Source: Gammaproteobacteria bacterium (GTDB lineage: Bacteria; Pseudomonadota; Gammaproteobacteria; GRL18). From it: a stretch of DNA of 64,000 nucleotides. Each line of letters opens with the position of its first letter. The stretch's first letter is position 1. The notes below the pieces were generated by a model. That model saw only the letters and a list, made by a program, of their open reading frames with translations. It searched no databases and was not told where the DNA came from. The position numbers and the translations under genes are program-made. Below, one piece after another: positions 1 to 10,107 of the stretch. The stretch is taken from the NCBI GenBank assembly GCA_016744375.1, contig JADGEM010000003.1, forward strand, positions 1 through 64,000. Direction: 5' to 3'.

Positions 1-10
1 GTCTAATGCC

Positions 11-877
11 ATGCTTGATGAACAACTACGTGATGTCGCAGCTGGCGGTACTGAAAAGCAACTTGTTACTTTGATCAATAAAGGAGCCAATGTTAACGCG
101 CCAGGAAAATATGGAAAACGACCACTGATGTACGCCGCTGAAGCAGGTAATGTTGGCATCGTCATTAGCTTATTGTCCTATGGTGCAGAAGTGAATGCCA
201 AAACAAAAAAAGGTGACACTGCATTGACCCTGGCCACTCAAAATACCCATCCTGCTATTACTGCCCTGTTAATTGAATTTGGTGCTAATGTCCATGACCG
301 AACCAGAGTTGGATTAGATTCACTTATGATTGCTGCAAAGAATGGCAACGCTGATATTGTTAAGCAATTACTACAATTTAATGCAGATGTCCGTTCTTCT
401 GATAGCCTGGGAAACTCTGCCCTGATGTATGCAATTAAGGGTGGCTATCTCAATGTTGTTAATGCTTTATTTAATAACAGCAAACAGATTGCACCCTGTG
501 TACCCAATAATATTGGCATCACACCCTTGATGGCTGCAATCAATAAGAATGATCCAGAAATTATTGAGAAAATTTTACCCAGAATTAAATATGTTGATTT
601 CCAGGATAATTTTGGCTCAGCTGTACTCCACTATGCTGCCGATAAAGGTAATTTGCATGTGGTTCAATATCTGGTTAAATTTGGAGCTGATATTAATATA
701 GAAGATTCTGATAAGGAAACACCTTTGTTCTATGCTGTTAGAGCCGGGTATGCTGATATTGTTAAATATCTGCTAGAGAACAAAGCCGATAAACTTCACA
801 AAAATGCTTCTGGTATCACAGCCTATCAAGTAGCAGTTGAAGAAAAGAAGCAGGATATGATGGACTTATTAAAATAA
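11..877 (+). CDS. Ankyrin-repeat protein (5' end possibly outside the window)
   Basis: The 288 residues are almost entirely ankyrin repeats of about 33 residues, roughly seven or eight copies, recognisable by repeated G-x-T/S-x-L-x-x-A and I-V-x-x-L-L-x-x-G-A-x-V units (GANVNAPGKYGKRPLMYAAE, then GAEVNAK, GANVHDR). Ankyrin repeats are protein-interaction scaffolds, so no enzymatic role follows. The reading frame stays open from the ATG at 11 back to the window edge, so the true start, and perhaps a signal peptide, may lie upstream. A hairpin follows the stop. The partner protein cannot be inferred from the context. Confidence 0.85.
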   Translation: MLDEQLRDVAAGGTEKQLVTLINKGANVNAPGKYGKRPLMYAAEAGNVGIVISLLSYGAEVNAKTKKGDTALTLATQNTHPAITALLIEFGANVHDRTRVGLDSLMIAAKNGNADIVKQLLQFNADVRSSDSLGNSALMYAIKGGYLNVVNALFNNSKQIAPCVPNNIGITPLMAAINKNDPEIIEKILPRIKYVDFQDNFGSAVLHYAADKGNLHVVQYLVKFGADINIEDSDKETPLFYAVRAGYADIVKYLLENKADKLHKNASGITAYQVAVEEKKQDMMDLLK

Positions 878-900
878 TATCAGCAGAAATAATGTTTTAA

Positions 901-924
901 GCTGGGTTACTGCAGCAACCCAGC
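901..924 (+). terminator. Hairpin after the ankyrin gene, probable terminator
   Basis: An 8-bp perfect stem, GCTGGGTT pairing with AACCCAGC, has an 8-nt loop and begins 24 nt after the ankyrin stop codon. The tail (CTGCTTTACC) has only a short T run, so intrinsic termination may be weak. Confidence 0.5.
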
Positions 925-1054
925 CTGCTTTACCCCCATCTGATTTTTTGTGTCTCTAGATCCCTCTTCTATTTGCATCCTGTATCGATAAAGCCGTATT
1001 ACCTTCTTGGGTGCACTTAATTTGCCCCCCTCAGTCAAGACAACTTAATCGGCA

Positions 1055-1577
1055 ATGTTCATGGTTCTGCCACCTAAAGCCATTTACCGAGCGGATGAAG
1101 CCCAACTACCAGAGAAAACGGCTTTATTTGAGGCCGTTGAAATCAAGATTTGCGGTGGAAAATTACAGATTGAATGGGATCAGGATGCAAGGCTTACTTG
1201 ATTTATATAAATCACAGCAGAAAGTAGAACGAGGCTTTCATTTTCTCAAAAGTCCTGAGTTTTTAACCTCCTCTTTTTATTTAAAAAAACCTGAAAGGAT
1301 AGAAGCATTATTAATGGTAATGACCTGTTGTTTGATGGTTTATGCGGGTCTTGAGCATAAAATAAGGACTCAACTTAAAGTTAAGGCGCTTCACTTTCCC
1401 AATCAAAAGAAAAAGCCGATTCAAAACCCAACTGCACGCTGGGTATTTTTTAGTTTTATAGGAATTTATTTGTTGAGTATTACTCAAGAGCAACAACTCG
1501 TCGTGGTTAATCTTAAAGAAAGGCATGAGGTTATTCTTCAAGCTTTGGTCTCTCCTTATAATTTCTTTTATTCATGA
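1055..1577 (+). pseudogene. Decayed IS1634/IS4-type transposase remnant
   Basis: The last ~125 codons, in the frame ending at 1577, match the C-terminal end of IS1634-family DDE transposases, including YKSQQKVERGFHFLKSPEF and a KKPERIEALLMVM segment. This region holds the final catalytic Glu context. Just upstream, a different frame (about 1055-1204) carries a second transposase-like stretch, VLPPKAIYRADEAQLPEK, that ends in a stop. The gene therefore has an internal deletion or frameshift and has lost most of its N-terminal catalytic region. No terminal inverted repeats or target duplication could be identified. It should be inactive. Confidence 0.7.
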
Positions 1578-1798
1578 AATTTGATGCGGAATGACGGATA
1601 TTTTTTTATCTTGCTTAACAAGTAAAGCATTTGCTAAATAATATTTTAAGTGACTATTGTTACCATAACAGCTCATCAATCTCCATTTCTAAATCAAAGA
1701 AGGGACATATTTAATACCTTCTCTCTTAATACAGTTGATTATTATCATACTTTGCCTATGCTTAGAGAGTTTACTCATGAATTTAAGGCAGCATATCC

Positions 1799-4700
1799 TT
1801 GGAAAAAAGAACTCATAAACGATCACCTGTCAGACTTGATGCTATTGTACATGACAAAATGTATCGTTCATGGGACTTTGCTATAGAGGACTTTGGCTTT
1901 GACGGTTTGCGCCTTCGTTGGCAAAACAAGGAACCAATGCCTGATAGCATTGGCATTGATGACCGGCTCAATATTAAATTTTCTATTGCTGAAAACGGAC
2001 AAATTGATAAAAATGATAATGTAACTGACTATCATCTTGAAGTTAAAGTTGTTCGTATTCTTGAGCACGGACTCGAAGTTTCTTTATTTAACCCTGCCCT
2101 TGATGCTGTTGCCAGCCTGAGTAAAACACAGCTGCAGGAAGGAATGCATAACAATGCCATTTTTTCTCATAGCCTTGACAAAAGATCACATAATATACTT
2201 GAAGCTGTGAGACAGAGTTTTATGAAAAATCTGTCTCATACTATGGAAATATTTTTACCAAGCGTTCATGATGCTCTATTTCAACAGGCTGAAAACTCAT
2301 CTAATAATACGGATCAAGCTCTTTATTTTGATGCCATCAATACACTCAATAAATCAAAACAAAATTTAAAAAATCAGTTTCTTAAATTAACAATGAAACA
2401 TCTGACTTCATGCTGTCAAATTAATAATAAAGACAAAGAGAGTCAGGTCTTTGATGAACTGGAACTGATTGACCAAAATGAATTTGAAAACTGGTTAACC
2501 CTTAACCAGCTTATTGTTCATATTTCCCCTAATTATGAGCAGGAACTGATTGAAATAGAACTGCGTTTATCAAAACTATTTGGCATTGATGTTAAAGATA
2601 TTCAAAAGAATCCTTTTTCCCCTGAAATTATTTTTAATAGTTTCAGTGAGGCCATTCATCTCTATTTTTTAAATAATGACATTCTCCTAATACTTTATCA
2701 CCAATTTGAAAAAGTAATCGAAAATCACTTATTTGATGTCTATAAAGAAATTAATCAAATATTCATCAAACAGAATATAGTCCCAATAATTGAAAAGAAT
2801 AAATTATCAATTGTTAAAGAGTCTTCAACGAGTAATCAGTCTTCAACTGCCAGTGAGCCATCAGCCAATAAAGAGCCTTTAGCTAGTAAGGAGCCTTTAG
2901 CTAACATAAATTTATCAGCCAAAAATTCTTCTCAACCTGATATTCCTTCTCAATCACAGCAGCACACATTAGGTCATACAGTTTCATCCAATGCCCACTT
3001 GAGTGAAATTAATACGATTCAAAACAATGTCAATCTTGTACCCACTTATCAAACGCTTAAAGAGTTATTATCATTTCAAGATGGACAAGAATTAAAAAAA
3101 CCTGACAAAGATTTTTTTACATCAGATGAATATAAGCAACAACTTAATGTTTTGATTGATGACTTAACGCAGATGCAATATAAACAAGCTGAAGACGTTA
3201 AAAAAAATGGCATTATGCCATTTGATCTAGTATCCCATGTTGAAAGCTACATTAATAAAGATGCTTTTTCAATTGAAATAAAAAATGAATTTGAATATAC
3301 ACTGGATATTATTAATCGCTTATTTTGTTCTATTCAAGATGATACCTGGCTTGGCGAACCCGTTAAAAAACTTTTATCATTATTACAAATTCCACTATTG
3401 AAAGTTTCTTTATTACATAAAGATTTTTTCGAGTCATGGTCTAATCCAGCAAGAACATTAATCAATAAATTAGCAATAGTTGACTTTGATGATGAAAAGA
3501 ATAAATATTATCTCAAAGCCCATACCTTTATCCTTTTTATCTTAAAGAACTACGATACAGACTTAAACGTATTTAAAAAAGTTCAACAATCTTTAACTGA
3601 ATTATTAGATATTCAATCAAAGCACTATAAGATAAAAGTTAACAAGGTTGTGAATTATTGGGATGCTCATCAGATTGTCACCAATGAACTTGCAACTCGT
3701 CTCGCAGATAAATTAACGCCCATAGTAATTGCAGATTTTATAAGTTATCAATGGCTCCCTATACTAGTTAATACTTTGCTGAAACAAGGCAAAAACAGCA
3801 ATCTGTGGCACCAGTATTTACAAGCAATGGATATGCTGTTCCTTAGTATGGAAGGGGATGTGAGTGAAGAGTTTATTGATAAAGATGCTGTTCTCTTTAT
3901 TATTAAACAGGGGCTTGAAGAAAATGCTCAATATAACAAAAAAATCATTGATGATATTGAAAGGTTTCTGGCTAAAGGGGAACCGTCACATGGAATCCAG
4001 CTAAGTTATGATAGTATTATCAAGCTGCTGATCAATGGTTATGCACTTTCAGATAAACAAGCTATAAGTAAAATTAGTCAAGGGGCAACAGATGCAATGG
4101 CCCTTGCTAATAAAGCAATTGCAAAACGCCTAAAGATTAATGACTATCTGCTGTTCAAACGAAAAGTTAAGGCAAATTCAAAAGTTACCAGAAGTACAAT
4201 ACGCTTACAACTCATCTGGAGTAGTGATGCTAAACATGTATTTGTTTTTGTTGGAAGAACAGGTCAGCAAAAGGCTGTTTTTAATCTATCAGAAGTGGTT
4301 TCCATGCTGGATAATGGACAATTAATCCAGACAAAGGATTACGATCTGCCTTTATTAGAGAGAAGCTTGTATGCAATCCTTGGAGATGTTCATGATGATA
4401 TTGCAAAAGTTAATGCCTTAGATAAACTCACAGGGCTTATTAAGCAGAAAGAATTTTGCCGACTCTTTAACAATAAACTCAGTAAAAAACAGGAGAATAA
4501 GTTTGATTATACGCTATGTCTTATTGATATTGATCAATTTAGTCTGATTAATGATATCTGTGGTTATGATGCAGGAGATAAATATATTTCAGAAATTGCT
4601 CAGGCAATTAATCATAATCTTAAGCCAGAAATAATTTGTGCCCGATACAGTACTGATAGTTTTATTCTATTACTCACTGGATATTCTGAACAAGAAGCTT

Positions 4701-5710
4701 CTATTTTTTCAGAGTCTCAGCGAAAATTAATAAACAATTATAATTTTAAGTGGGATGATAAAGAATTCAAAATGACGGCCAGTATTGGTCAGATTTCTAT
4801 CACTGAAAATAATGAGATTGGTGTTTATATCAAGGCTGTTGTTACTGCAACGACTATCGCCAAGGAGACAGGGCGTAATAGAGTACATCTGATTGAATAT
4901 GATGCACTGGAATTAAACCACCGTCAGGAATTGCAAGTCTGGGCAACAAAAGTTGATCAGATGGTAAAAAATAATAAACTCGATATTCGTTGTCAGCGTA
5001 TACAGCCAATATCCAGTAAGGTTACTTTACAGCATTATGAAATGTTATTATTGGTTAAAGATGAAAATAATAGTCATATGCCTCCTGCTGAATTTATTGA
5101 AGCTGCAGAATTATATAATAAAATGATTGATGTTGATCGCTGGGTGATAAGCTATGTATTTGACTGGTTCAGTAAGCACCTTGAACAACTTGAAACTATG
5201 GGTGGTATTGCTATCAATCTATCTGGACAAAGCTTAAATAATGTTGATTTTTACACATTCATTCTTGATGTTTTTGAACAATATCCAACAATACCCCATA
5301 ATAAGATTTGTTTTGAAATCACAGAAACAATGGCTATTACAAATTTAACTCATGCCAATAATGTTATTCATTCTATCAAAGAATTGGGCTGTGAGTTTTC
5401 TTTGGATGATTTTGGAACGGGGCAGTCCTCTTATGCTTATTTAAAAAACCTTCCTGTCGACTATCTCAAAATTGATGGTGTCTTTATTAAGGATATTGTC
5501 AGCAATTCTGCAGACAGAGCAATGGTTAAATCCATCAACGAAATCGGACACTTTCTCGGGATGAAAACCATTGCAGAATATGTCGAAAATGATGACATTG
5601 TATCCGTTCTCAATGAAATTGGTGTGGATTACGCACAGGGATTTGGTATTGAAAAACCAATTTTGATCACTGAATATATGAATCATATTGAAGACAGGGT
5701 GACTGGCTGA
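1799..5710 (+). CDS. PilZ-DUF1631-GGDEF-EAL cyclic-di-GMP signalling protein
   Basis: The 1303-aa cytoplasmic protein opens with a PilZ-like domain (about residues 1-110). Its RTHKR matches the RxxxR c-di-GMP-binding motif, and EDFGFDG corresponds to D/NxSxxG. A long DUF1631-type helical region follows, with a low-complexity Ser/Ala-rich linker near 345-400. A GGDEF-fold domain spans about 870-1035 but has RYSTDS in place of the GGDEF signature, so it is probably not a cyclase. A C-terminal EAL domain spans about 1060-1300. The EAL domain keeps E in YEMLLLV, the INLSGQ Asn, FEITET, DDFGTG, KID and AEYVE, so phosphodiesterase activity is plausible although the Arg after the EAL motif is Leu. 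The start is TTG: it is the only common start codon after the in-frame stop at 1784, and an AAGG lies 11 nt upstream. Monocistronic. Confidence 0.85.
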   Translation: MEKRTHKRSPVRLDAIVHDKMYRSWDFAIEDFGFDGLRLRWQNKEPMPDSIGIDDRLNIKFSIAENGQIDKNDNVTDYHLEVKVVRILEHGLEVSLFNPALDAVASLSKTQLQEGMHNNAIFSHSLDKRSHNILEAVRQSFMKNLSHTMEIFLPSVHDALFQQAENSSNNTDQALYFDAINTLNKSKQNLKNQFLKLTMKHLTSCCQINNKDKESQVFDELELIDQNEFENWLTLNQLIVHISPNYEQELIEIELRLSKLFGIDVKDIQKNPFSPEIIFNSFSEAIHLYFLNNDILLILYHQFEKVIENHLFDVYKEINQIFIKQNIVPIIEKNKLSIVKESSTSNQSSTASEPSANKEPLASKEPLANINLSAKNSSQPDIPSQSQQHTLGHTVSSNAHLSEINTIQNNVNLVPTYQTLKELLSFQDGQELKKPDKDFFTSDEYKQQLNVLIDDLTQMQYKQAEDVKKNGIMPFDLVSHVESYINKDAFSIEIKNEFEYTLDIINRLFCSIQDDTWLGEPVKKLLSLLQIPLLKVSLLHKDFFESWSNPARTLINKLAIVDFDDEKNKYYLKAHTFILFILKNYDTDLNVFKKVQQSLTELLDIQSKHYKIKVNKVVNYWDAHQIVTNELATRLADKLTPIVIADFISYQWLPILVNTLLKQGKNSNLWHQYLQAMDMLFLSMEGDVSEEFIDKDAVLFIIKQGLEENAQYNKKIIDDIERFLAKGEPSHGIQLSYDSIIKLLINGYALSDKQAISKISQGATDAMALANKAIAKRLKINDYLLFKRKVKANSKVTRSTIRLQLIWSSDAKHVFVFVGRTGQQKAVFNLSEVVSMLDNGQLIQTKDYDLPLLERSLYAILGDVHDDIAKVNALDKLTGLIKQKEFCRLFNNKLSKKQENKFDYTLCLIDIDQFSLINDICGYDAGDKYISEIAQAINHNLKPEIICARYSTDSFILLLTGYSEQEASIFSESQRKLINNYNFKWDDKEFKMTASIGQISITENNEIGVYIKAVVTATTIAKETGRNRVHLIEYDALELNHRQELQVWATKVDQMVKNNKLDIRCQRIQPISSKVTLQHYEMLLLVKDENNSHMPPAEFIEAAELYNKMIDVDRWVISYVFDWFSKHLEQLETMGGIAINLSGQSLNNVDFYTFILDVFEQYPTIPHNKICFEITETMAITNLTHANNVIHSIKELGCEFSLDDFGTGQSSYAYLKNLPVDYLKIDGVFIKDIVSNSADRAMVKSINEIGHFLGMKTIAEYVENDDIVSVLNEIGVDYAQGFGIEKPILITEYMNHIEDRVTG

Positions 5711-5766
5711 TATTCAATTACAGCCACTAAAAAATTCTATTATAAACCTGACAATATTTTACTATA

Positions 5767-6243
5767 TTACTCTTTCACTTGTACTGCATTGTATACCACC
5801 GAGCGATCAACAGGTTTTTGCCCTAATATAGGATTAGTACTATTATCAACAATATAGGGATCGAATTCATTGGATTCAAACTTAATAGGGCAGTTTTTAT
5901 CTGAGCTGACAATTTCAATCAATTTCATATCACCTTTAACTTCTGATAAATATCTATTTTCAGGTGTTGTTTGATCCGTATTTATCGCTGGAAGAGAAAG
6001 GAGCCCCAGAGAGCTAATCAGAACCATATCATTCGTTCGTTCTCTGTCCACAGACTTTGATAGCTCTGTTCCAAAAACGGCTAAATATCCAGCCTCGACA
6101 CCTAATTCATAACAGCCAAGGGCATTATATTTTGTGCTGTCTGATATCACTGCCTGAGTATTTCTTGCTGAAGTTGTACATCCAGATACCACAACAACTA
6201 AAAAGACAGTGGTTGCTTTTTTAAATATTTCCAAGCTTATCAT
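5767..6243 (-). CDS. Putative lipoprotein of unknown function
   Basis: The 158-aa protein has a short hydrophobic N-terminus (TTVFLVVVVSGC) ending in a lipobox-like VSGC, so it is probably lipidated and exported. The remainder has a few Cys residues and no motif I recognise. Its ATG overlaps the stop of the upstream glyoxalase gene by 1 bp, indicating co-transcription and probably translational coupling. A role linked to methylglyoxal detoxification is not implied by sequence. Confidence 0.65.
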   Translation of the reverse strand: MISLEIFKKATTVFLVVVVSGCTTSARNTQAVISDSTKYNALGCYELGVEAGYLAVFGTELSKSVDRERTNDMVLISSLGLLSLPAINTDQTTPENRYLSEVKGDMKLIEIVSSDKNCPIKFESNEFDPYIVDNSTNPILGQKPVDRSVVYNAVQVKE

Positions 6244-6632
6244 TATGGTTTCTTGCCTATAAGTTCTATCTGATAATTATCTGGATCAGTCACAAAAGCA
6301 ATAATGGTCGCACCCGCATTCATGGGACCAGCCTCACGAAGTATGTTACCACCATTCTTACGTATTTTTTCTGTGGCTTGATAAACATCATCAACTTCCA
6401 ATGCAATATGACCATAGCCCGATCCAAGATCATAGGTATCAGTATCCCAGTTGTGAGTCAATTCAATCACTGAATGGTCAGCCTCATCACCATAACCGAC
6501 AAAAGCCAGGGTGAAGCGGCCATCAGGATAATCCTTTTGGCGTATCAATGTCATACCCAGTATTTGGGTATAAAAATCAATGGAACGCTGTAAATGGCCC
6601 ACACGGATCATGGTATGAAGTAATCGCATCAC
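6243..6632 (-). CDS. gloA: Lactoylglutathione lyase (glyoxalase I)
   Basis: The enzyme converts the methylglyoxal-glutathione hemithioacetal to S-lactoylglutathione in the cytosol. At 129 aa it is the usual length for the bacterial Ni/Zn type. Two vicinal-oxygen-chelate halves are visible. The metal ligands sit in LLHTM (His), VIELTHN (Glu), GYGHIAL (His) and YQIELIG (Glu). The gene begins with two consecutive ATG codons; GGGAG upstream fits either. It leads a two-gene operon with the lipoprotein and is divergent from the TetR gene, so the TetR protein could regulate both. Confidence 0.95.
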   Translation of the reverse strand: MMRLLHTMIRVGHLQRSIDFYTQILGMTLIRQKDYPDGRFTLAFVGYGDEADHSVIELTHNWDTDTYDLGSGYGHIALEVDDVYQATEKIRKNGGNILREAGPMNAGATIIAFVTDPDNYQIELIGKKP

Positions 6633-6801
6633 AACTCCCTTATTAAGGAAAAATTTTTTCTATTTTTTATTTTAGCACAGTAAATTCACTTTATAGCTTA
6701 TGCTGACTTAAGGCATGAGCACGATGCCCATACTCTCAGCACCACCTGCAATAAAAATTTAGAATTATAAAAAATATTCAATATGTGATTATGCTTATTG
6801 A

Positions 6802-6841
6802 TTGACAATAGACTTAAACCAAGTAACAATTAATCATTGTT
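6802..6841 (+). promoter_or_regulatory. Promoter and putative TetR-family operator
   Basis: TTGACA (6802-6807) is a perfect -35 box. It is followed after 16-17 bp by a weak -10 (TAACAA or AACAAT). Overlapping that -10 is a perfect inverted repeat, AACAAT-TAATC-ATTGTT, at 6825-6841. The position fits an autoregulatory operator for the TetR-type gene that begins at 6863. Binding is inferred, not shown. Confidence 0.5.
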
Positions 6842-6862
6842 GAATTATTAATAGGATAGCGA

Positions 6863-7462
6863 ATGGCACGACGTAGTGATCACACTCGGGAAGAGTTAAA
6901 AGAGTTGGCTTTAAAATCTGCTGAGGAGCTGCTCAATGACAAATCCGCCAATGAACTTAGTACCCGTCAGATTGCCACAAAGATGGGTTATACAGTGGGC
7001 ACGCTTTATCAGATTTTCAAAAATCTGCCGGATCTACTTTTACATGTGAATGCCCGCACCTTAAAAATTCTCTATGATGATTGCCAGGAACTGAGCATCA
7101 GCCAAACAGACCACCCGAAGAATATACTGGCCTATGCCAATGTCTATCTTAAATTTGCTCACAGTCATCCCAAACTTTGGGAACTTATTTTTGACAGTAG
7201 TATTTTAAATAATGATGACTTACCTGACTGGTATTTAGCCCAGGTCAATGCTTTATTTTCATTAATCGAGATTCAACTTGAAGCCATTCAGCCTGAATTA
7301 TCTGGGCAAGATATTACTAAAGCCAGTCGGGTTTTATGGAGTAGTGTACATGGTATCTGCACACTTTCCATTAACAATAACTTGTTTGCTGAATCAGCCT
7401 GCAGCTCTGAAGAATTAATTCAATCTCTGATCACTCACTTCCTTTCCGGCTGGACAGCTTGA
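6863..7462 (+). CDS. TetR/AcrR-family transcriptional regulator
   Basis: The N-terminal helix-turn-helix (about residues 10-60) has the family signature: LSTRQIATKMGYTVGTLYQI followed by FKNLPDLLLHV. The C-terminal half, with WSSVHGICTLS near residue 155, resembles the WHG-type ligand-binding domain of TetR proteins. Length (199 aa) is typical. The gene overlaps or abuts the radical SAM gene downstream and is divergent from gloA. The ligand is unknown. A palindrome in its own promoter suggests autorepression. Confidence 0.85.
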   Translation: MARRSDHTREELKELALKSAEELLNDKSANELSTRQIATKMGYTVGTLYQIFKNLPDLLLHVNARTLKILYDDCQELSISQTDHPKNILAYANVYLKFAHSHPKLWELIFDSSILNNDDLPDWYLAQVNALFSLIEIQLEAIQPELSGQDITKASRVLWSSVHGICTLSINNNLFAESACSSEELIQSLITHFLSGWTA

Positions 7463-7473
7463 AGCATTGCAAA

Positions 7474-8427
7474 ATGAATGACAATTTTAACCATTGGGGC
7501 CAGCATCACTATTTTCCCATCAGTCAGTTTTATAAAAACCGATTTGGCGAAAAAGTGTATAAAGTCTCCGTAAGCGTTGCAGAAACTTGCCCCAACCGAC
7601 AGCCCAATAGCCGAATGCCGCTATGCATTTTTTGCGATGAATGGGGTTCTGCCGCTTATCACCTTGAACGTGACAAGTCGTTAAGAGAGCAGATTGTTAT
7701 CAATCGTAACAGGATTTCAAAACGTTACCGTGCACATAAATTTCTTATTTACTTTCAGTCATATACCAACACATTTGATCGTGTTTCCGATCTGGAGCAG
7801 CGTTTTAATATTGCTTTATCAGAAGATAACGTCGAAGGTATTGTTTTAGGCACCCGTCCGGATTGTCTGCCCGAAAGGATTTTACCATTACTTAAAAGTA
7901 CTCATGAAAGTTATTACGTTATGGTAGAACTGGGGCTGCAGAGTTTTTTTGACCACCATCTGAATTTTCTTCAACGTGGTCATGATGTTCAAAGAGGTTA
8001 TGATGCAATAAACAAATTGCACGAAAAGACGGGTGTGGATATTGGTATTCACCTTATGTTCGGCTTACCCAATGAAACTGATGATGAAATTATTCAGACC
8101 GCAAAAATATTAAATAAGCTTCCTATAACTAATGTAAAACTGCATAATCTTCACGTTCTAAGTAATACACCGCTCGCAGAACTGTATCAACAGGGAAAAT
8201 TTCAACCGGTTGAATTACAGGAATACATTGACAAAGTCATCTTATTTCTACAATACCTGTCACCGGACATTGCGGTCCAGCGTCTTGCTGCCGTTGCCAG
8301 TCGATGGGATGAATTAATTGCACCTCAATGGACCCGAGAAAAAATGCGGCCCGCGCAGATGATTGAAGATCAGTTAAAAGAAAGAGGGCTTTTTCAGGGC
8401 TGTTTACTTCTAAATAACAGGAATTGA
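7474..8427 (+). CDS. TIGR01212/YhcC-type radical SAM protein
   Basis: This is a predicted [4Fe-4S]/S-adenosylmethionine enzyme of the YhcC family, whose reaction is not established. The cluster-binding cysteines are in ETCPNRQP...MPLCIFCDE near residues 39-54 (C-x11-C-x2-C, the spaced pattern of this family). The GLQS and GIHLMFGLPNE strands of the TIM barrel follow. I prefer the ATG at 7474; a TTG at 7459, overlapping the tetR stop, would add five residues. It is probably co-transcribed with the TetR gene. Confidence 0.85.
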   Translation: MNDNFNHWGQHHYFPISQFYKNRFGEKVYKVSVSVAETCPNRQPNSRMPLCIFCDEWGSAAYHLERDKSLREQIVINRNRISKRYRAHKFLIYFQSYTNTFDRVSDLEQRFNIALSEDNVEGIVLGTRPDCLPERILPLLKSTHESYYVMVELGLQSFFDHHLNFLQRGHDVQRGYDAINKLHEKTGVDIGIHLMFGLPNETDDEIIQTAKILNKLPITNVKLHNLHVLSNTPLAELYQQGKFQPVELQEYIDKVILFLQYLSPDIAVQRLAAVASRWDELIAPQWTREKMRPAQMIEDQLKERGLFQGCLLLNNRN

Positions 8428-8546
8428 ATAGTATCCCCTGGAGTATATGAATAGGTGGTGTATTTTTTCATGATTTGACCCAGTCCTAACAAAATAAGGC
8501 TTCACCTGTTCATGTTACAGACTTAATAATTTGGTAACACAATTAT

Positions 8547-10010
8547 TTAGAGCCCTAATTCATCCCACATATCATCGACTTTTTTAACCACATCCTTATC
8601 TTTGATAATTGCACGACCCCACTCTCGAACCGTTTCACCCGGCCATTTATTAGTGGCATCCATGCCCATCTTTGAACCCAAACCGGATACCGGTGAGGCA
8701 AAATCCAGATAGTCAATGGGGGTGTTCTCAACCAGTAAGGTGTCTCTAGCGGGATCCATACGTGTAGTCATTGCCCAGATAACATCATTCCAGTCTCTGA
8801 CATTGACATCATCATCACAGATAATGACAAACTTGGTGTACATAAACTGCCGTAGAAATGACCAGACACCAAACATAACTCGTTTGGCATGCCCAGGATA
8901 TTGTTTTTTTATGCTGACAACAGCCATTCGATATGAGCAGCCTTCCGGTGGCAAATAAAAGTCCACAATTTCAGGGTATTGTTTTTGTAAAATGGGCACA
9001 AACACTTCATTCAGAGCCACACCTAAAATGGCAGGCTCATCCGGCGGCCTTCCAGTATAGGTGCTGTGATAAATGGGTTCCTGACGCATGGTAATGCGTT
9101 CAATAGTAAACACGGGGAAGCTGTCCACTTCATTATAATAACCCGTATGATCACCAAAGGGGCCTTCAGATGCTTCATCACCCGGCTCAAGATAACCTTC
9201 AAGTACAATTTCACTGCTTGCAGGAACATGCAAGTCATTGCCCTTCGATTTAACCAGTTCAGTTTTAGAGCCACGCAATAAACCGGCAAAAGCGTATTCT
9301 GATAATGAGTCAGGAACCGGTGTGACAGCCGCTAATATGGTGGCAGGATCGGTGCCCAACGCCACAGAAATCGGAAAACGTTCACCTGGGTGCTGCTCCT
9401 GCCAGTCCATATAGTCTAGAGCACCACCTCGATGCGCCAGCCATCGCATAATAACTCGATTTTTAGCAATAACCTGTTGACGATAGATACCCAGATTCTG
9501 TCGATCTTTATTGGGCCCCCTGGTGACCACCAGACCCCAGGTGATTAATGGCCCGGCATCTTCCGGCCAGCATGTCTGCACGGGTAGACGACCCAGGTCG
9601 ACATCATCACCTTCCCAGATAATTTTTTGGCAAGGTGCCCGTTTCAAAATTTTAGGTGCCATATCGAGAACTTTTCGATAAATAGGCAAAGTCTTTAATG
9701 CAGCTTTAAACCCCTTTGGAGGCTCTGGTTCTTTTAAAAAAGCCAGCAGTTTACCTATTTCACGCAACTGAGAGACATCTTCTTCTCCCATACCCAGAGC
9801 AACCCGCCTGGGTGTGCCAAATAAATTGGCTAAAACCGGTATCGTATGCCCAACTGGATTTTCAAATAACAGCGCAGGACCACCATCCCGCAGGACCCGA
9901 TCAGCAATTTCTGTCATCTCCAGATTGGGATCGACAGGGTGCTTTATACGCTTAAGTTCACCAATCTCTTCTAGTTTATTAAGAAACTCTCGCAAGTCAT
10001 TGTATTTCAT
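8547..10010 (-). CDS. ubiD: 4-hydroxy-3-polyprenylbenzoate decarboxylase
   Basis: UbiD decarboxylates 4-hydroxy-3-polyprenylbenzoate in ubiquinone synthesis, using prenylated FMN made by UbiX (not in this window). At 487 aa it is full length. Family blocks are clear throughout: [20 protein letters not shown] at the start, the PALLFENP region, [27 protein letters not shown] and a [21 protein letters not shown]-terminus. It stands alone on the minus strand; the 250 bp upstream holds a candidate small RNA on the opposite strand. Confidence 0.96.
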   Translation of the reverse strand: MKYNDLREFLNKLEEIGELKRIKHPVDPNLEMTEIADRVLRDGGPALLFENPVGHTIPVLANLFGTPRRVALGMGEEDVSQLREIGKLLAFLKEPEPPKGFKAALKTLPIYRKVLDMAPKILKRAPCQKIIWEGDDVDLGRLPVQTCWPEDAGPLITWGLVVTRGPNKDRQNLGIYRQQVIAKNRVIMRWLAHRGGALDYMDWQEQHPGERFPISVALGTDPATILAAVTPVPDSLSEYAFAGLLRGSKTELVKSKGNDLHVPASSEIVLEGYLEPGDEASEGPFGDHTGYYNEVDSFPVFTIERITMRQEPIYHSTYTGRPPDEPAILGVALNEVFVPILQKQYPEIVDFYLPPEGCSYRMAVVSIKKQYPGHAKRVMFGVWSFLRQFMYTKFVIICDDDVNVRDWNDVIWAMTTRMDPARDTLLVENTPIDYLDFASPVSGLGSKMGMDATNKWPGETVREWGRAIIKDKDVVKKVDDMWDELGL

Positions 10011-10073
10011 AAAAACCTTTAAAAATAACTACTTATGCTAATAAAAAAACTCAAAATCATTTTAATTTGATGC

Positions 10074-10101
10074 TTGCTTTGAACTAATTAACAGCTACAC
10101 T
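10074..10101 (+). promoter_or_regulatory. Sigma70-type promoter for a putative short transcript
   Basis: TTGCTT (10074-10079) and TACACT (10096-10101) are separated by 16 bp. This pair predicts a start near 10108 and is followed 110 nt later by an intrinsic terminator, so together they define a short transcription unit. Confidence 0.45.
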
Positions 10102-10107
10102 GTCTAT

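Noticed and set aside
1055-1577. Intact insertion sequence
   Set aside because: The transposase is broken and lacks most of its N-terminal part, and no terminal inverted repeats or target duplication could be found.
1650-1886. 78-codon plus-strand ORF before the PilZ-GGDEF-EAL gene
   Set aside because: It overlaps the start of the large gene in another frame, has no protein-family features, and the large gene's frame there encodes a clear PilZ domain.
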